Source: Aurelia coerulea (Eukaryota; Cnidaria; Scyphozoa; Semaeostomeae; Ulmaridae). From it: a DNA stretch of 64,000 nt. The translations under genes were made by a program, and so were the position numbers. Below are positions 23,199 to 34,355 of the stretch, piece by piece. Positions within the stretch are counted from its first letter, which is position 1. Each line of letters starts with the position of its first letter. Under the pieces are notes generated by a model that saw only the letters and a list, made by a program, of their open reading frames with translations, was not told where the DNA came from and made no database searches. The stretch spans positions 11,617,501 to 11,681,500 of the forward strand of contig CM076961.1 of NCBI GenBank assembly GCA_039566865.1, in the 5' to 3' direction.

Positions 23199-23359
23199 CT
23201 CCTTTGTTTTTCATTTATTTTTTTATTTAGATTGTAAATATAGGTAATTTGATAGTAATTTTAGTAACATTGTAAAGTTTGGCACGGCCCCCTGTAAAGC
23301 AATCCTCTCGATTGACGGGGCCACCGTGTAAAAATAATGAAAAATGAAAATGAAAACAG

Positions 23360-25131
23360 AAAACAGTACTACAGAGTAAATGGGATCGATTCCGAAACTG
23401 GGGGGAAGTGGAAGTAGGAGTACCCCAAGGATCATTTTCGGGGCAACCTCTATTTTTGATCTACATCAATGATCTCCCAAGTGCTGTCCAGGGTTCAACT
23501 GTATCCATGTATGCTGATGATACTAGCCTTTGCTTAAAATCAAAAGATATTTCTCAGCTGAATGAGGCTATTACTGACGATCTTGAGCATTTAGACTTGT
23601 GGTTGAAGGGCAATAAGTTCCCCTAAATGTTGCAAAAACACAATCTATGTTACTTGCAACCAACAACACTGCAGGAAAACTGAATCTTGAAATTTGTGGT
23701 AGTGAACTGGAAGTTGTCAGGAAACCAAATATCTTGGTGTTCACGTTGACAATAGTCTAGATTGGAAACAACATATTAAAGCGGTATCTACCAAATTATC
23801 TAGAGCCATCGGATTCTTGAAACATGCGAAGAATATTCTTCCAATTGTTTCTTTGAAAACATTGTACTCGAGTATTGTGGAGCTCCATTTTCGATACTGT
23901 TGTGCGGTATGGGGTTGTTGTGGCACCGTTGATATTAATCAGCTCCAAAGGCTGCAAAATAGAGCTGCTAGAATTGTAACGAACAGCAGCTTTGATGCCC
24001 CAAGTAAACCACTCATCGAGAGTCTTGGTTGGAAAACCGTTCGTGAGCTTATCGACGGAGATTCTATATATTTTTTTTTTATATATACCATTATAAATTT
24101 TTTACAAGACGAATTACTTATGACGCTACCTACTAATTACTCTACGAAACACTACAAGGACGATAATACCACGGGGAGCAATAGACTATGACAACCCCAC
24201 GGTAACTAATATAGAAAGAAATAAAAACTACTAGGTGAATCAGGAAAGATGTACCACCCGCCCGCAAAACCGCACCCCAAAAGCCACCCAACCGATTCGC
24301 ACAATTTCATAGAGATTTTAAACGACGTGTCAAAGAGGCTTAAACGAAAATTTTGTCCAGGCCTCGGTCAAGGATTTGAAAGAATTAGACGAATCGGATG
24401 TGTGACCCCCGCGCCACGACTCCCCAAGCAGGCAACACACCCCCGACCCACCCATTACATAAAGATACACGTAATTTCTGCTAAGAAATAAATCAACCTT
24501 ACGGAACTTTACATACAAGACACTTTACGAAGACATACTTGGTGGTTGGATGAGGTATGACTAGATATGATGCGGTCCTAATCGAATCGACCAGTTATTT
24601 TGATGAATTCTAGAGTCAATTCGAGAATATTTTTGCTAACGTCATTGGGAAGGTCTTTGTCACCATATAATTAAAGTTGCGTTAAGACCTCGTTTGGAAT
24701 ATTAACATTTCCAAGTGGTCGTAGTAATTCTAAGACTCGAACGAGAAGATTTCGGCGTTGAATCTCAAAGGAAGGGCAAAGCAACAAGAAGTGTTCCGTA
24801 TTCTCTATACCGTCGTTCGTAGGGCACATTGGGTTGATGGTATCCCTAAAATTATGCTTGAACTTGTGAAAGCTCAATTTGCTAAGACCACCCCTAAGTT
24901 GAGTAAGATAGGATAGATTCTAGATTGATGGTTTACAAGTCTATGAGTGGGCTTGCTCCACAATACATGAGCAATCAGGATGCCATCGGACGCATAAGGA
25001 CAAGGACTAACAAATTTCAATCCAGCTTCTATCCTCACTGCCTGTCTGAGTGGAATAAGCTTGATCCAGAAATTAGACTTTCACCTTCTATTGCTGCTTT
25101 TAAAACAAAGCTGCAATCCAAAATTCGTCCC
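23360..25131 (+). pseudogene. nonLTR-C ORF2 remnant, split by nonLTR-M and Gypsy-1
   Basis: It starts in the palm (GVPQGSFSGQPLFLIYIND, then MYADDTSL near 23515) and runs through the thumb with frameshifts near 23620 and 23720 to LIDGDS at 24062. After the 848 bp insert 24067-24914 the gene resumes in frame (MVYKSMSGLAPQYM) to KLQSKIRP at 25131, where Gypsy-1 is inserted. The C-terminal zinc-like domain follows at 29615. AGATTCTA at 24059-24066 and 24915-24922 and GTCCC at 25127-25131 and 29615-29619 are the two target duplications. Confidence 0.82.
24067..24914 (-). mobile_element. nonLTR-M: truncated CPTNDG-family element with 8 bp target duplication
   Basis: It is inserted antisense into nonLTR-C. 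The coding part 24880-24600 (minus) gives FHKFKHNFRDTINPMCPTND, then ENTEHFLLLCPSF and LYGDKDLPNDVSKNILEL. The rest to 24070 is a 3' UTR like that at 30000-30230, ending at an A/T tail (TATATATTTTTTTTTT at 24066-24080 on plus). AGATTCTA flanks both sides. Host and insert have the same type of C-terminal domain, so one family member landed in another. Confidence 0.82.
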
Positions 25132-25252
25132 TGTAGACTTCTACGGTAGGCCGAGACCAGAGAGGAGACGTGTGCTTCGGAGCAAGCTACGCAATAAAAG
25201 TATCTTACATGAAGTATTTACAAAACATAACAATAAAACAGAAATCACTACA
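25132..25252 (-). repeat. Gypsy-1 3' LTR
   Basis: 121 bp, beginning TG and ending CA. One mismatch (A versus G near position 25244) to the 5' LTR at 29494-29614. Confidence 0.93.
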
Positions 25253-25308
25253 ATGCTCCCTTTTTTTAAACGACACGTCCAAGTTTATAGTCTTTCCTTC
25301 TCTCCCGT

Positions 25309-28300
25309 TTACCTGTTCATATTCGATGGTACGACAAGTCCATATCTTCGAACTGGTATTCTCGATCGCTGTGATCGTCTAGGCCTAACGTCCTGATTCT
25401 CTCCTCTGATCTCTATCTCATTGTTCTCTGATTCTGTATCTGCTGTTTCTCTACGATCTATGTCTCTGTTCTCTGTTTCACTATCGCTATCATCATCATC
25501 TCTCACGGTCTCATAACGTGTTACTTTCTTGAAATGTGATATATTTCGTGTAATGATATGTCTTTTGTTCTTTGCTACAACTCTGGTGCCTTTGCGACTT
25601 GTAACAGTGAATCTTTCTGGACTAAACTTAGAGGTCAATTTATTCCTTTTCTTTTGTAGACAGATTACGATGTCTCCTTCCTTGATGTCTGATTCTTTTG
25701 CATTGTGCCTTTTGTCGTAATACTCTTTGTTTCTTTCCTTACTTTTCTCTATGTTCTCTTTCGCCTCTTTGTGCTTGTTTACGGTTTTCTTGGCTGGCAG
25801 TTCAGGTAAATATCCTCTGATCTTTCAATTATACAACAGTTCACATGGTGCTATCTTTGTTGTTGCATGAGGAGTCGTTCTATACGAAAGTAAAAATCTT
25901 TGGAGTTCCTGTCTCCAGTTTCTCCCCTCGAGCTGTGCGGTTTGTAATAATTTTTCCAGTGGCTTATTGAAGTTCTCAACATTAGCATTTCCCTGTGGCC
26001 AAAGAGGAGTACTTGGATTCCAGTCAATATTAAGTGCTTTGACGTATCTCTCAAACTCTGTCCCATTAAACGGTGGTCCATTATCACTTGAAAGCTTGAC
26101 TGGTATGCCATGGGTGGCGAAAATTCTGTCCCATTTTGGAATCACTGCAGGCGCTGCTGTAGAGTGTACGATCTCCACTTCTGGAAACTTTGTGTATTTA
26201 TCAATTGCTACTAATAAATACTTTTGAGAATTCGGTATTGGTCCAAGAAAGTCAATAGCTACGTCATACCAAGGTATGTCTTCAGTAGGTGTTATCTGCA
26301 TTGGCTCGACTGGTTTACTTGCACCAACTGCTTGTCAAGAGCTGCATTTTTCGATTAATTCTTTGACTCTTTGGCTCATATTTGGATACCAAATTTTTTC
26401 CCTTAGTAAGCTCTTTGTTTTCTCGATGCCTTGATGGTCTATATGTGCTAATCTTGTTGCTCTGTCTTGTAAGACTTCTGGAATGATGATTCTGGTGCCT
26501 TTCATTAGGATATCTTTTGTTTTGTTGACTGTGATCTCTTCTGAACATCTCTTATATGGTTGAATCTCTTTGTCTTGTGTATTCCATTGTCCTGTGTCTA
26601 AAGCTCGCTGAACTTTTTGTAAGACTCAGTCTTTCTTTGTTTCCTGTTTGATCTCTTCCAGTGTCATTGACTTTGGTACTGTGTGCTCAATGACATAATT
26701 AACATATTCTTCACCAATACGTTCCTCTGAACTTTCTTTCATAATGATATCAATTGGATGTCGGCTAAGATAATCAGCTTCATTCTTTTGTCCACTCTTG
26801 TAAATAACTCGAAAGTTATAAGGCTGTAGTCTCATGATCCATCTTTCTATTCGTGCTGGAGGCTTTGATCTTGGATTATTAAATATAGCCTCTAGTGCCT
26901 TGTGATCTGTGAAAATATCAAATTCTGTACCCAATAAGAACAATCTGAAATGCTCTACACCCCAAACTAGTGCTAGTCCTTCAATGTCTGTCTGTGAATA
27001 ACGACTTTCTACTGGGCTAAGGGCTCTGCTGGCGTATGAAATAATCCTGTAACTTCCGCTATCATTTTCTCTCTGTGCAAGAATACCACTGATACCTTTC
27101 GGTGAACCATCCACTATTAGAAGACTTCTCTTTTTAGTGCCGAAGTAAGCTATTACAGGTGCTTGGGTCAACTTTTGTTTCAATTGACTAATAGCTCTTT
27201 GTTCAACAACTGTCCACTTGAACTTGACATTCTTCTTTGTTAACTCTCGTAATGGCAATGTTATTGTTGCATAGTTAGGAATGTAGTCACTGCATGTATT
27301 TGCCATTCCTAGAAAGCTACGTACTTCTGAAACGTTCTGCGGAGGCGCAGCATTTTGAAGCTTTGACACTCTGTCTGGGTCAGGCCTTGTTCCTTTTTCA
27401 GTGAAGATTAGGCCATAGAATTTTATTTCTGGTTGTAGAAAATGGCATTTTTGTCCTTTTGCTTTGATATTCAAATCAGATAATCTCTTCAAACAATTCT
27501 CAAGGGCTTTGTCATGTTCTTTACGATCCTTTCCAAATATGATTATGTCATCGGCAATATTTTTCACGCCTCTAATGTCACCTAGATTACGTTGCAGAAT
27601 GTTCTGAAATAATTCAGCACTGCTAGATGTGCCATAAGAAAGTCTTGTGTATTGAAAAAGACCTTCGTGCGTTGAAAATGTTGTAATAAAACGGCTCTCT
27701 TGTTCTAACTGCACTTGATGATATGCTTGTTTCAAGTCTATTTTCGAAAAATATTTCGATCCGTTCACTTCTGCTTTGAAATCGTCTAAAGTTGGCATAA
27801 TATGTCTTTCTCTGATGATCGCTTTATTAGCTCCCCTCATATCTACGCAAATTCGTGTCCCTCCATCCTTCTTTGGAACGCATACAATGGGTGAGACCCA
27901 GGGAGTGAGCTGGTCTACCACTTTTTCAATGATTCCTTGCTCTATTAACTTTCCCAGTTCCTTTGAAACGGCTTTTCGCATGTGATAAGGTATCCGTCTC
28001 TGCGGTTGTAATACTGGGGTTACGTCATCCCGTATATGCAATTTCACTTGTTGTTCCTTTAGTTTTCCTTCTCCAATGAAAACATTTTCGTATTTATTCA
28101 ACAGCTTTTGGATCTTTTCATCGTTACTCTGCGGTATTTCCGACTTCTTTTCAGGACTATTTTCTTTCGAAGTGTCCTGTTTCTTGTCTGGATTTGCGTC
28201 CTTTTGTGCAGGCATTCCTTTGACTTTATTTATCAATTGGATTAGCGCAAGCTCTTGTGCCGTCTTTGCACTAAGTAGGTTACCCCCGGTTCCTTCCACT

Positions 28301-28537
28301 ACATAGAATGTTGAAAGTGTATAGCGTGACTTTGACTCTATTGATGCTTGGAAACATCCTTTCAATTTCAAAGGGGTGGAAGAACCATAGGCGAATATTT
28401 TTGTCTTTGTTGGCTCCAGTGTTATTTTGTCCATAATCTTTTCATAAGTTTGGTTGTCGACCACATCTACAGTTGCCCCCGTATCGATTAGAAATTTGAT
28501 CTGCTGTGACTCATTCAAACGAAGTAAGGTTTTGTGC
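25309..28537 (-). pseudogene. Gypsy-1 protease-reverse transcriptase-RNase H-integrase
   Basis: The protease active site DTGATV is near 28485. The reverse transcriptase has KIDLKQAYHQVQLE and an ADDIIIFG catalytic box, and RNase H has LIVDGSPKGISGIL then FTDHKALEAIF. The integrase has a zinc-binding region with H and C residues, then AIDFLGPI, LSSDNGPPFNG and NANVENF as the DDE triad, followed by a C-terminal basic/acidic tail to 25309. The frame is never shifted, but stops occur at 26628-26626 (TGA, before integrase), 26337-26335 (TGA, replacing a zinc-binding Cys) and 25827-25825 (TGA). These would block integrase production unless read through. I see no chromodomain. Confidence 0.9.
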
Positions 28538-28539
28538 TT

Positions 28540-29436
28540 TTAATTTCTTGTGTTGTCAACAGCATAGGCGTATTCATCTTCTGAAGAACTTGTTTCCTCC
28601 GTGGGGTTAGAAGAAACTACTCTGGCACGCTGTGGTTTTCTATCCCCTTTTTGACCTTGATTTTTGGTTGGCTTATAATAATTTCGACCTTGTGCGGGCT
28701 TTCTTGGTTGAAGTTTCCTTGGGTTTGTGTCTTTGGGTTTTCGACACACTTTTGCGAAATGTCCTTTCACACCGCAGTTTGAACAATTCGCTTTTTTAGC
28801 GGGACATGGCTGGTTAGAATGTGGAAAAGAAAAACCACAACTAAAACATGTCTTTTCTGTGCGTATTTCTTTGATCTGTAAATCTTGGAAAGTTTCTTCC
28901 ATTCCCGAGGCTTGGGCGGAACTAACTTCGGTTTTTCGTCTGTCTATCAACATCTCTTCAAGCTTATATTCAGGATCGCGGAGTGCTTTTCTCCGTAGTC
29001 GGCTTGATTTGCCATTGCAAACTATCTGCATTTTAATTTCTAAATCAGTATCATGGAATTTACAATGTGTTGAAAGAGTATGCAGTCTTGTGTGGAACTC
29101 ATCAATTGTCTCATCCGCTCTTTGTTTGGCTTGACGAAAATTGTAAATTTCGTAAATCGAGTTTCTTGCTGGCTCGAAATGCTTTGTCAGGGCATCTTTG
29201 GCTTTCTGATAATCTTTACTTTCCCCTTTATCTGGCAATGTTTTGAATATTTCGTATACTTCTGGTCCTGCCTGGTATAACAGTAAGGCGCGTTTTCGTT
29301 AATCTTCCTTGATATCTGCGGCAATCAGATATGTTTCAAAACGTTCTATCCAACTCGTCCATCTTGCTCCAGTGTTCGTTGGATCCGATTTAGGCTGAAA
29401 TTGTGGCATAGGCGAAACATTAGTTGCTGTAGGCAT
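28540..29436 (-). pseudogene. Gypsy-1 Gag
   Basis: Capsid-type retrotransposon Gag. The start at 29436 reads MPTATNVSPMPQFQPKSD, parallel to the start of Gypsy-2 Gag. An in-frame TAA at 29301-29299 interrupts it at codon 46, and the frame then runs to TAA at 28542-28540, in phase with the protease. Capsid-like sequence (DALTKHFEPARNSIYEIYNF) is followed by two Cys-rich knuckles (CFSCGFSFPHSNQPC and CSNCGVKGHFAKVC) and a basic tail. In Gypsy-2 the frame runs on from Gag into protease without a stop, so the second stop may also be a mutation. Confidence 0.88.
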
Positions 29437-29493
29437 TCTCTTTATTTATCTATTTCTTTAATCCCGTTCGTCTTTAATCCCGTTCGTCGCCAT

Positions 29494-29614
29494 TGTAGAC
29501 TTCTACGGTAGGCCGAGACCAGAGAGGAGACGTGTGCTTCGGAGCAAGCTACGCAATAAAAGTATCTTACATGAAGTATTTACAAAACATAACAATAAAA
29601 CAGAAGTCACTACA
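29494..29614 (-). repeat. Gypsy-1 5' LTR
   Basis: 121 bp, nearly identical to 25132-25252. In element orientation it is followed at once by ATGGCGACGA, the presumed primer-binding site. Confidence 0.93.
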
Positions 29615-30230
29615 GTCCCCTCCCAAAATCTGTCTTTCGGATACACACGATCCGACATGGTTTTCGTGTCTTAGCCAACTTAGGATTGGTCTCAGTAAAT
29701 CAAATTTTCGCAAATTCAAACACAATTTCAGGGATACTTTAAACCCAATGTGCCCTACCAACGATGGCATTGAGGATACGGACACTTTTTGTTGATCTGC
29801 CCTTCTTTTGAAGTACTACGTAGAGATCTTACGCTGGAGTTTCTGCTTTATTACGACCAGTTGGACATACCATTCTTTTGAACGAATTTCTAATGCAGAT
29901 TTTATTGTATGGTGATAAAGATTTTCCCGATGGTATCAATAAAGGTATACTCTTCTTAACTCTCTGCTTTATCCATAAAACTGGTTGGTTTGATTAGAAA
30001 TCTAAAACTCGGTAGCAAGTCATATAACCACCTCGTCCCTTTTAAGTAAATGTTTTACTCTTTTTTTGTAGTTACGTGTAGTTTTATGTATTTTGTTAGA
30101 TTTTTTCTGTATCTAAATAGCCACATGGGTAGACGTAGTTTTTGCTCCCCGTGGTCTTGTCCTTGTAATAGAGTAGAGTAGCTTGTAAGTGTAGTAATTA
30201 AGTAAATATGTATTATAAATTTTTAGCAGA
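29615..30230 (+). pseudogene. nonLTR-C C-terminal domain and 3' UTR (beyond Gypsy-1)
   Basis: Continues the gene cut at 25131: a KSNFRKFKHNFRDTLNPM segment, then CPTNDGIEDT (Cys/His-type end domain), a decayed stretch, LLYGDKDFPDGINKGIL near 29905-29955, and FIHKTGWFD before a stop. The 3' UTR to about 30230 matches copies at 14756-15185 and 24070-24600 (minus). Frames change several times, so it is dead. Confidence 0.75.
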
Positions 30231-30239
30231 GTGTAGGAA

Positions 30240-32110
30240 AAAACTAAGCCAGATGAGACTGTCCTAGATCATGAGGTAAGCATTGATGGGTATGAGATAA
30301 AAATATGTGACAGAAATAGACATGGCGGAGGAGTAGCTTGCTACATAAGGGCAGATTTGGTATTCAATCCAAGAGAAAATTTTTCAACAGACATTGAGAA
30401 TATATTTTTGATATCTAGCTACCAAAATCAAAACCAATCCTTTTGGAATTCTTTACAGGCCTCCGACAACAACTGGTTTTTTAAATAAACTAACACTGGC
30501 TATTTCCAAAACAAATAACTTTGAAAACCAAGAGGTTTAAATTCTTAGAGATCTAAACATCAACTTGAACAGTGCAAATGATATATCAAACGGAATTAAA
30601 AAGATATAAAGAGTTCTGCTCCCTCCATGGCTTAAAGCAAATGATTAATTCGCCTATGCGCGTCACTGATAAATCAACCTGCCTCCTCGACCACATACTT
30701 ACAAACTCTTCTCCTAAAATTTCTCAGCCTGGGGTTCTTGGTCTAGGTTTATCCGATCATCAACTGATTTGTTGCACTAGAAAGACTACCCGAACCAAAA
30801 GTCATGAACATACTTTTATCAAGATATGTACTTTCAAAAATTACACAAAGCAAGTCTTCCTCGATAAACTGGGTAAAATCAAATTTCCAAACTACTTGGA
30901 ATACGAAAACATTAATGCTGCATATTCCCATTTCGTTGAATCGATCACTAATATTATCAATAAAATAGCCCCTGTCAGGGAAATTCGGATAAGGAAGGAC
31001 TCACAGGAGTGGGTGGACCATGAGGTTCTTGAGGGGATTAGAAATCGTGACAAATTGCAAGAAAAACTTCGAACATCTAAAATCCATTCTGACTATGTAA
31101 ACTTCAAGAAAGCGCGTAACCATGTTCACAATTTTATAAAACAGAAGAAAAAGTCGTTTGTCATTGGAAAACTAAACGAGAATATTGGAAACCCAAAGAA
31201 CTGTGGAAGTGTCTAAAATCTTTAGGATTGTCCTCGGGGAAAGAGTCGCCTTCCAAAATTTGCTTAAGCAACAAAGGTAAACCATGTTTTGATGATAAAA
31301 CAAATGCCGACTTTTTTAAGGACTTTTTTTCAAATCTGGCTTCGATTTTAGTTAAGAACTCAAACGGTACCCTCATAGACAAGACAATGTGCATAAATAC
31401 TACCAACACCTTAACCTCTCTGAAACATTTGCACTGGTCCCCACTTCTCTCAAAACTGTCATATAACTCTTCGAAGAAATCAACCATTGAAAAGCAACTG
31501 GATTGGATAATATTGCTGGGGAATTCCTCCAAGATGGCGCAGCAGCGCTAGCAGCCAATAAGTGAATTATGTAATCCCTCAATCCTTCGATCCAAACAAG
31601 CAAAATTGAAACCACTTGTCAAGAAAGGATCGAAAGACGATCCCAAAAACTATAGACCAATTTCTCTGCTTCCTCAACTTTCAGAAATTCTAGACAAAAT
31701 TATTCATGGTCAAGTACAAAAGTACCTTGATGAAATGAAATCATTAGATACCAATCCGGCTTTCGCGCAAATCATTCTTCAGATACTTGCCTATCCTACT
31801 TGAGTGATAAGATCCATGAAGGATTTGAAATTGGTATGCTCGCAGGCATGATTTTGATTGACCTACAAAAAGCATTTGACACAATTGACTTGTTTGTTTG
31901 TCAACTTATTTTCATTCGATTATCTTTATCTAGCTATACATATTTACATATTATATATTACATATTATCTTTATCTAGCTATACATATGACTATGTAATT
32001 GTCCTAGATAACATGGTATGTCTCGGCTTTAGCGATTCTACCATTTCATGGTTTAAATCTTAACTCCAGGACCGATCATTTTCTGTCAGTATTGGAAAAG
32101 AATATTCAAA
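30240..32110 (+). pseudogene. nonLTR-L: endonuclease to reverse transcriptase remnant
   Basis: Starts inside an APE-type endonuclease (GYEIKICDRNRHGGGVACYI near 30285-30345). The longest open part, 30572-31216, carries LLDHILTN and LSDHQLI (the C-terminal endonuclease motifs) and the pre-RT linker. Fingers follow at 31228-31720 (KKGSKDDPKNYRPISLLP) and motif A at about 31845-31885 (MILIDLQKAFDTID). An AT-rich insert (about 31890-32003), with a duplicated CTTTATCTAGCTATACATAT segment, then splits the palm before GFSDSTISWFKS. There are many shifts and stops. It lacks motif C. Confidence 0.78.
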
Positions 32111-32119
32111 CCCTGGTAA

Positions 32120-33047
32120 TTTGGCCTAGGATGGGCAGCCTTTAACAGGAATAAAGCAGCGCTAACATTGAAAAGGATATCATGTCATCTAAAATCGAAG
32201 ATCTTTAACACCTATAAGATACCGGTAGTACTCTATGGATTAGAATGTGTAAACTGGACCTCGAAATCCTTGCACAAACTTGTCGTTTTTCAAAATCATA
32301 TGATGAGATTCATGACAAACAAACGACTGTCTGATCATACGTGAATTGAAGACCTCTTCGTACAACAAAGCTCATTCCCATCACATCCGCAATTACATCC
32401 AAAATCCTGAAGCTCTACGGTCACACCAAACGCTGTACTCAAGGCGTAAGCAAAATCTGCCTCGAAGGAATGACAGAAGGCAAAGAAAGTAGAGGAAAAT
32501 AACCAAAAAGATGGCGAGACAACATTAGTCTTTGGACTGGACAGTTTTCAGTTTCAGTTTTCATTATCAACAAATATATCTAAATACATCAATACATCAA
32601 AGACTACAAATAAATTACAATTTTTACCTAAATTAAATAAGACAATCAATATACAAATGACAATATATTAGCACACAAGGATACACTACAAGGATACACT
32701 TACACCCAACACAAAGAAATGAAAAGAGACATGGTACAGTACGAAACATAAGTATTTAGATATATTTGTCTAAGGAGTAAGGAGGAGCTCTCTAATAGGT
32801 AAACTAATCGAGAGAGAGCCCCCCCCCCCCCCATCTAAAAACTAAAAAACAAGGAAAAACTTTTCTTAAGAATAAACACAAAACCAGAAGATGCCTCCAA
32901 AGAACTAAATGTTGGTGTAAAATCAAAGACCATAACCATTGACAAAGACGAAACCTGATGTCGCTAAACACTTCTGTCAAAGACCGAAATCTATCGAGAC
33001 AATTGTCGCATGTTGATGCGCAATCTGCCGAAGGCGGAGAAGGCGAA
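32120..33047 (+). pseudogene. nonLTR-K: C-terminal ORF2 fragment split by an antisense non-LTR tail
   Basis: Frames across 32130-32535 give LTLKRISCHLKSKIFNTYKI, VLYGLECVNWTSKSLHKL, ICLEGMTEGKESRGK and WRDNISLWTG. After a 300 bp insert, 32955-33047 closes with MSLNTSVKDRN-type sequence and a stop. The GKxxRGxPPKRWxDN...WTG pattern with a following short helix is typical of C-termini of several LINE clades. It is heavily mutated. Confidence 0.6.
32536..32835 (-). mobile_element. 3' UTR-only insertion of a CR1/L2-like element
   Basis: In antisense this reads as AT-rich 3' UTR ending in GAAAACTGAAACTGAAAACT-like A-rich text at 32536-32560. It interrupts nonLTR-K between WTG and its final helix. 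A 13-base C run lies at about 32820-32832. No coding part survives. The target duplication is not clear. Confidence 0.55.
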
Positions 33048-33392
33048 CGATGATGAATTTGTCATGTGGAGTTCCTCAGGGGTCAATTCTTGGTCCACTC
33101 ATTTTTCTTTTGTACGTGAATGACATGATGCGAGCAGTTGACTGTGACTTGCTTCTGTACGCAGATGATTCCTGCTTAATCTTTAGAGCCAAAGACATCG
33201 AGAAAATAGATACCACCTTGAATAGGAACTTCAACTCTTTGTGTGATTGGTTTTTGGAATACAAACTTAGCATTCATTTTGGAGAAGACAAAACCAAATC
33301 CATTCTTTTCAGCCGAAAAAATGAAAAAACCTAAAAAAGCTTAACATCAGGAGAGGTGAAATGGAGATAGAATAGCAGTCAAAGGTCACATA

Positions 33393-34118
33393 CCGGGTGA
33401 GTCAGAAAAAACGTGGGGTGTTTGGCGGACTGTGACGTCGCGTTTAGCCATCCGACCGTTGTGAACTAAATTATTCCGAGCATCCATAACTCTGACTTAG
33501 ATCATAAACTTTTCCCCATCGAAATCGGTCATGTGATTCATTATTTAAAAACTATTTTCTTCCTAAAACTTTGTATGGGAGTCTGGCAAACTGAGGAAAC
33601 CTTTAACCAAGTCCCTTCAGCATATTAGCCTTGCCAAAGCTGCAAGTAGACGTGGTATTATCTGGGGAGCATGAAACAGTTAGGAAATTGTGTTTTCTCC
33701 TCTGCGATGCCTTGTCACGTCATAACTTGTCCTGCAAAGAGAATATGTTTGAGAGACAGTAAAAAGGCATGCTTCTTTGTGTTGTAAAGAAATCTATTTG
33801 AACAAGATCAACGCGATGCTTCATGACAAAAACTATTTCTTTCTCCCCTGATAATACCACGTGTACCTGCAGCTTTGGCAAGGGTAAAATGCTGAAGGGG
33901 CTCTATCAAAGATTTCATAAGTTTTCAAAACTCCCTTACAACGTCTTACGAAGAAAATATTTTCTGATTAATACATCAAGTGACCGATTTCGATGGGGAA
34001 AGGCTTATGATCTAAGTTAGACCTTTGGCTACAAGAAACAATTAGTTCGCTACGATTGGGTTGCTGAACGCGACGTCACAATCCGCCAAACACCCCACGT
34101 TTTTTCTGACTTACCCGG
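33393..34118. mobile_element. 726 bp TA-flanked DNA transposon, CCGGGT ends
   Basis: The left end CCGGGTGAGTCAGAAAAAAC is mirrored on the right for more than 50 bp with few mismatches. TA flanks both sides (33391-33392, 34119-34120). The flanks join back into nonLTR-D thumb sequence. The frame 33823-34020 is short and unsupported as transposase. Non-autonomous. Confidence 0.85.
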
Positions 34119-34355
34119 TATATTGGATGTGTTCTGGAGGAAAATCTCTCTAGGGAATCAATGGCAACTAAAGTGCTTGGAAAAATAAATGGCAAGCTGA
34201 AATTTCTCTACAGAAAACAAAGCTTTTTGGATAACTCCCTTCGTAGATGGCTTTTGAATGCTCTTATCCAACCCCACTTTTTGATTACGCGTGCACCTTA
34301 TGGTTCCCGATGTTGAATAAGTGTTTGTCCAAAAGAATCCAGTCAGCTCTGAATT

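Larger units (their letters stand above)
25132..29614 (-). mobile_element. Gypsy-1: complete Ty3/Gypsy provirus (Mag-like)
   Basis: It is bounded by 121 bp LTRs (25132-25252 and 29494-29614) that differ by one base, and by the 5 bp target duplication GTCCC (25127-25131, 29615-29619). In element orientation the LTR starts TGTAGTG and ends CTACA. Just inside the 5' LTR is ATGGCGACGA, also found at the same place in Gypsy-2, the likely tRNA primer-binding site. A purine tract (AAAAAAAGGGAGCA) abuts the 3' LTR. Gag, protease, reverse transcriptase, RNase H and integrase share one reading frame. There is no envelope gene. Confidence 0.93.
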
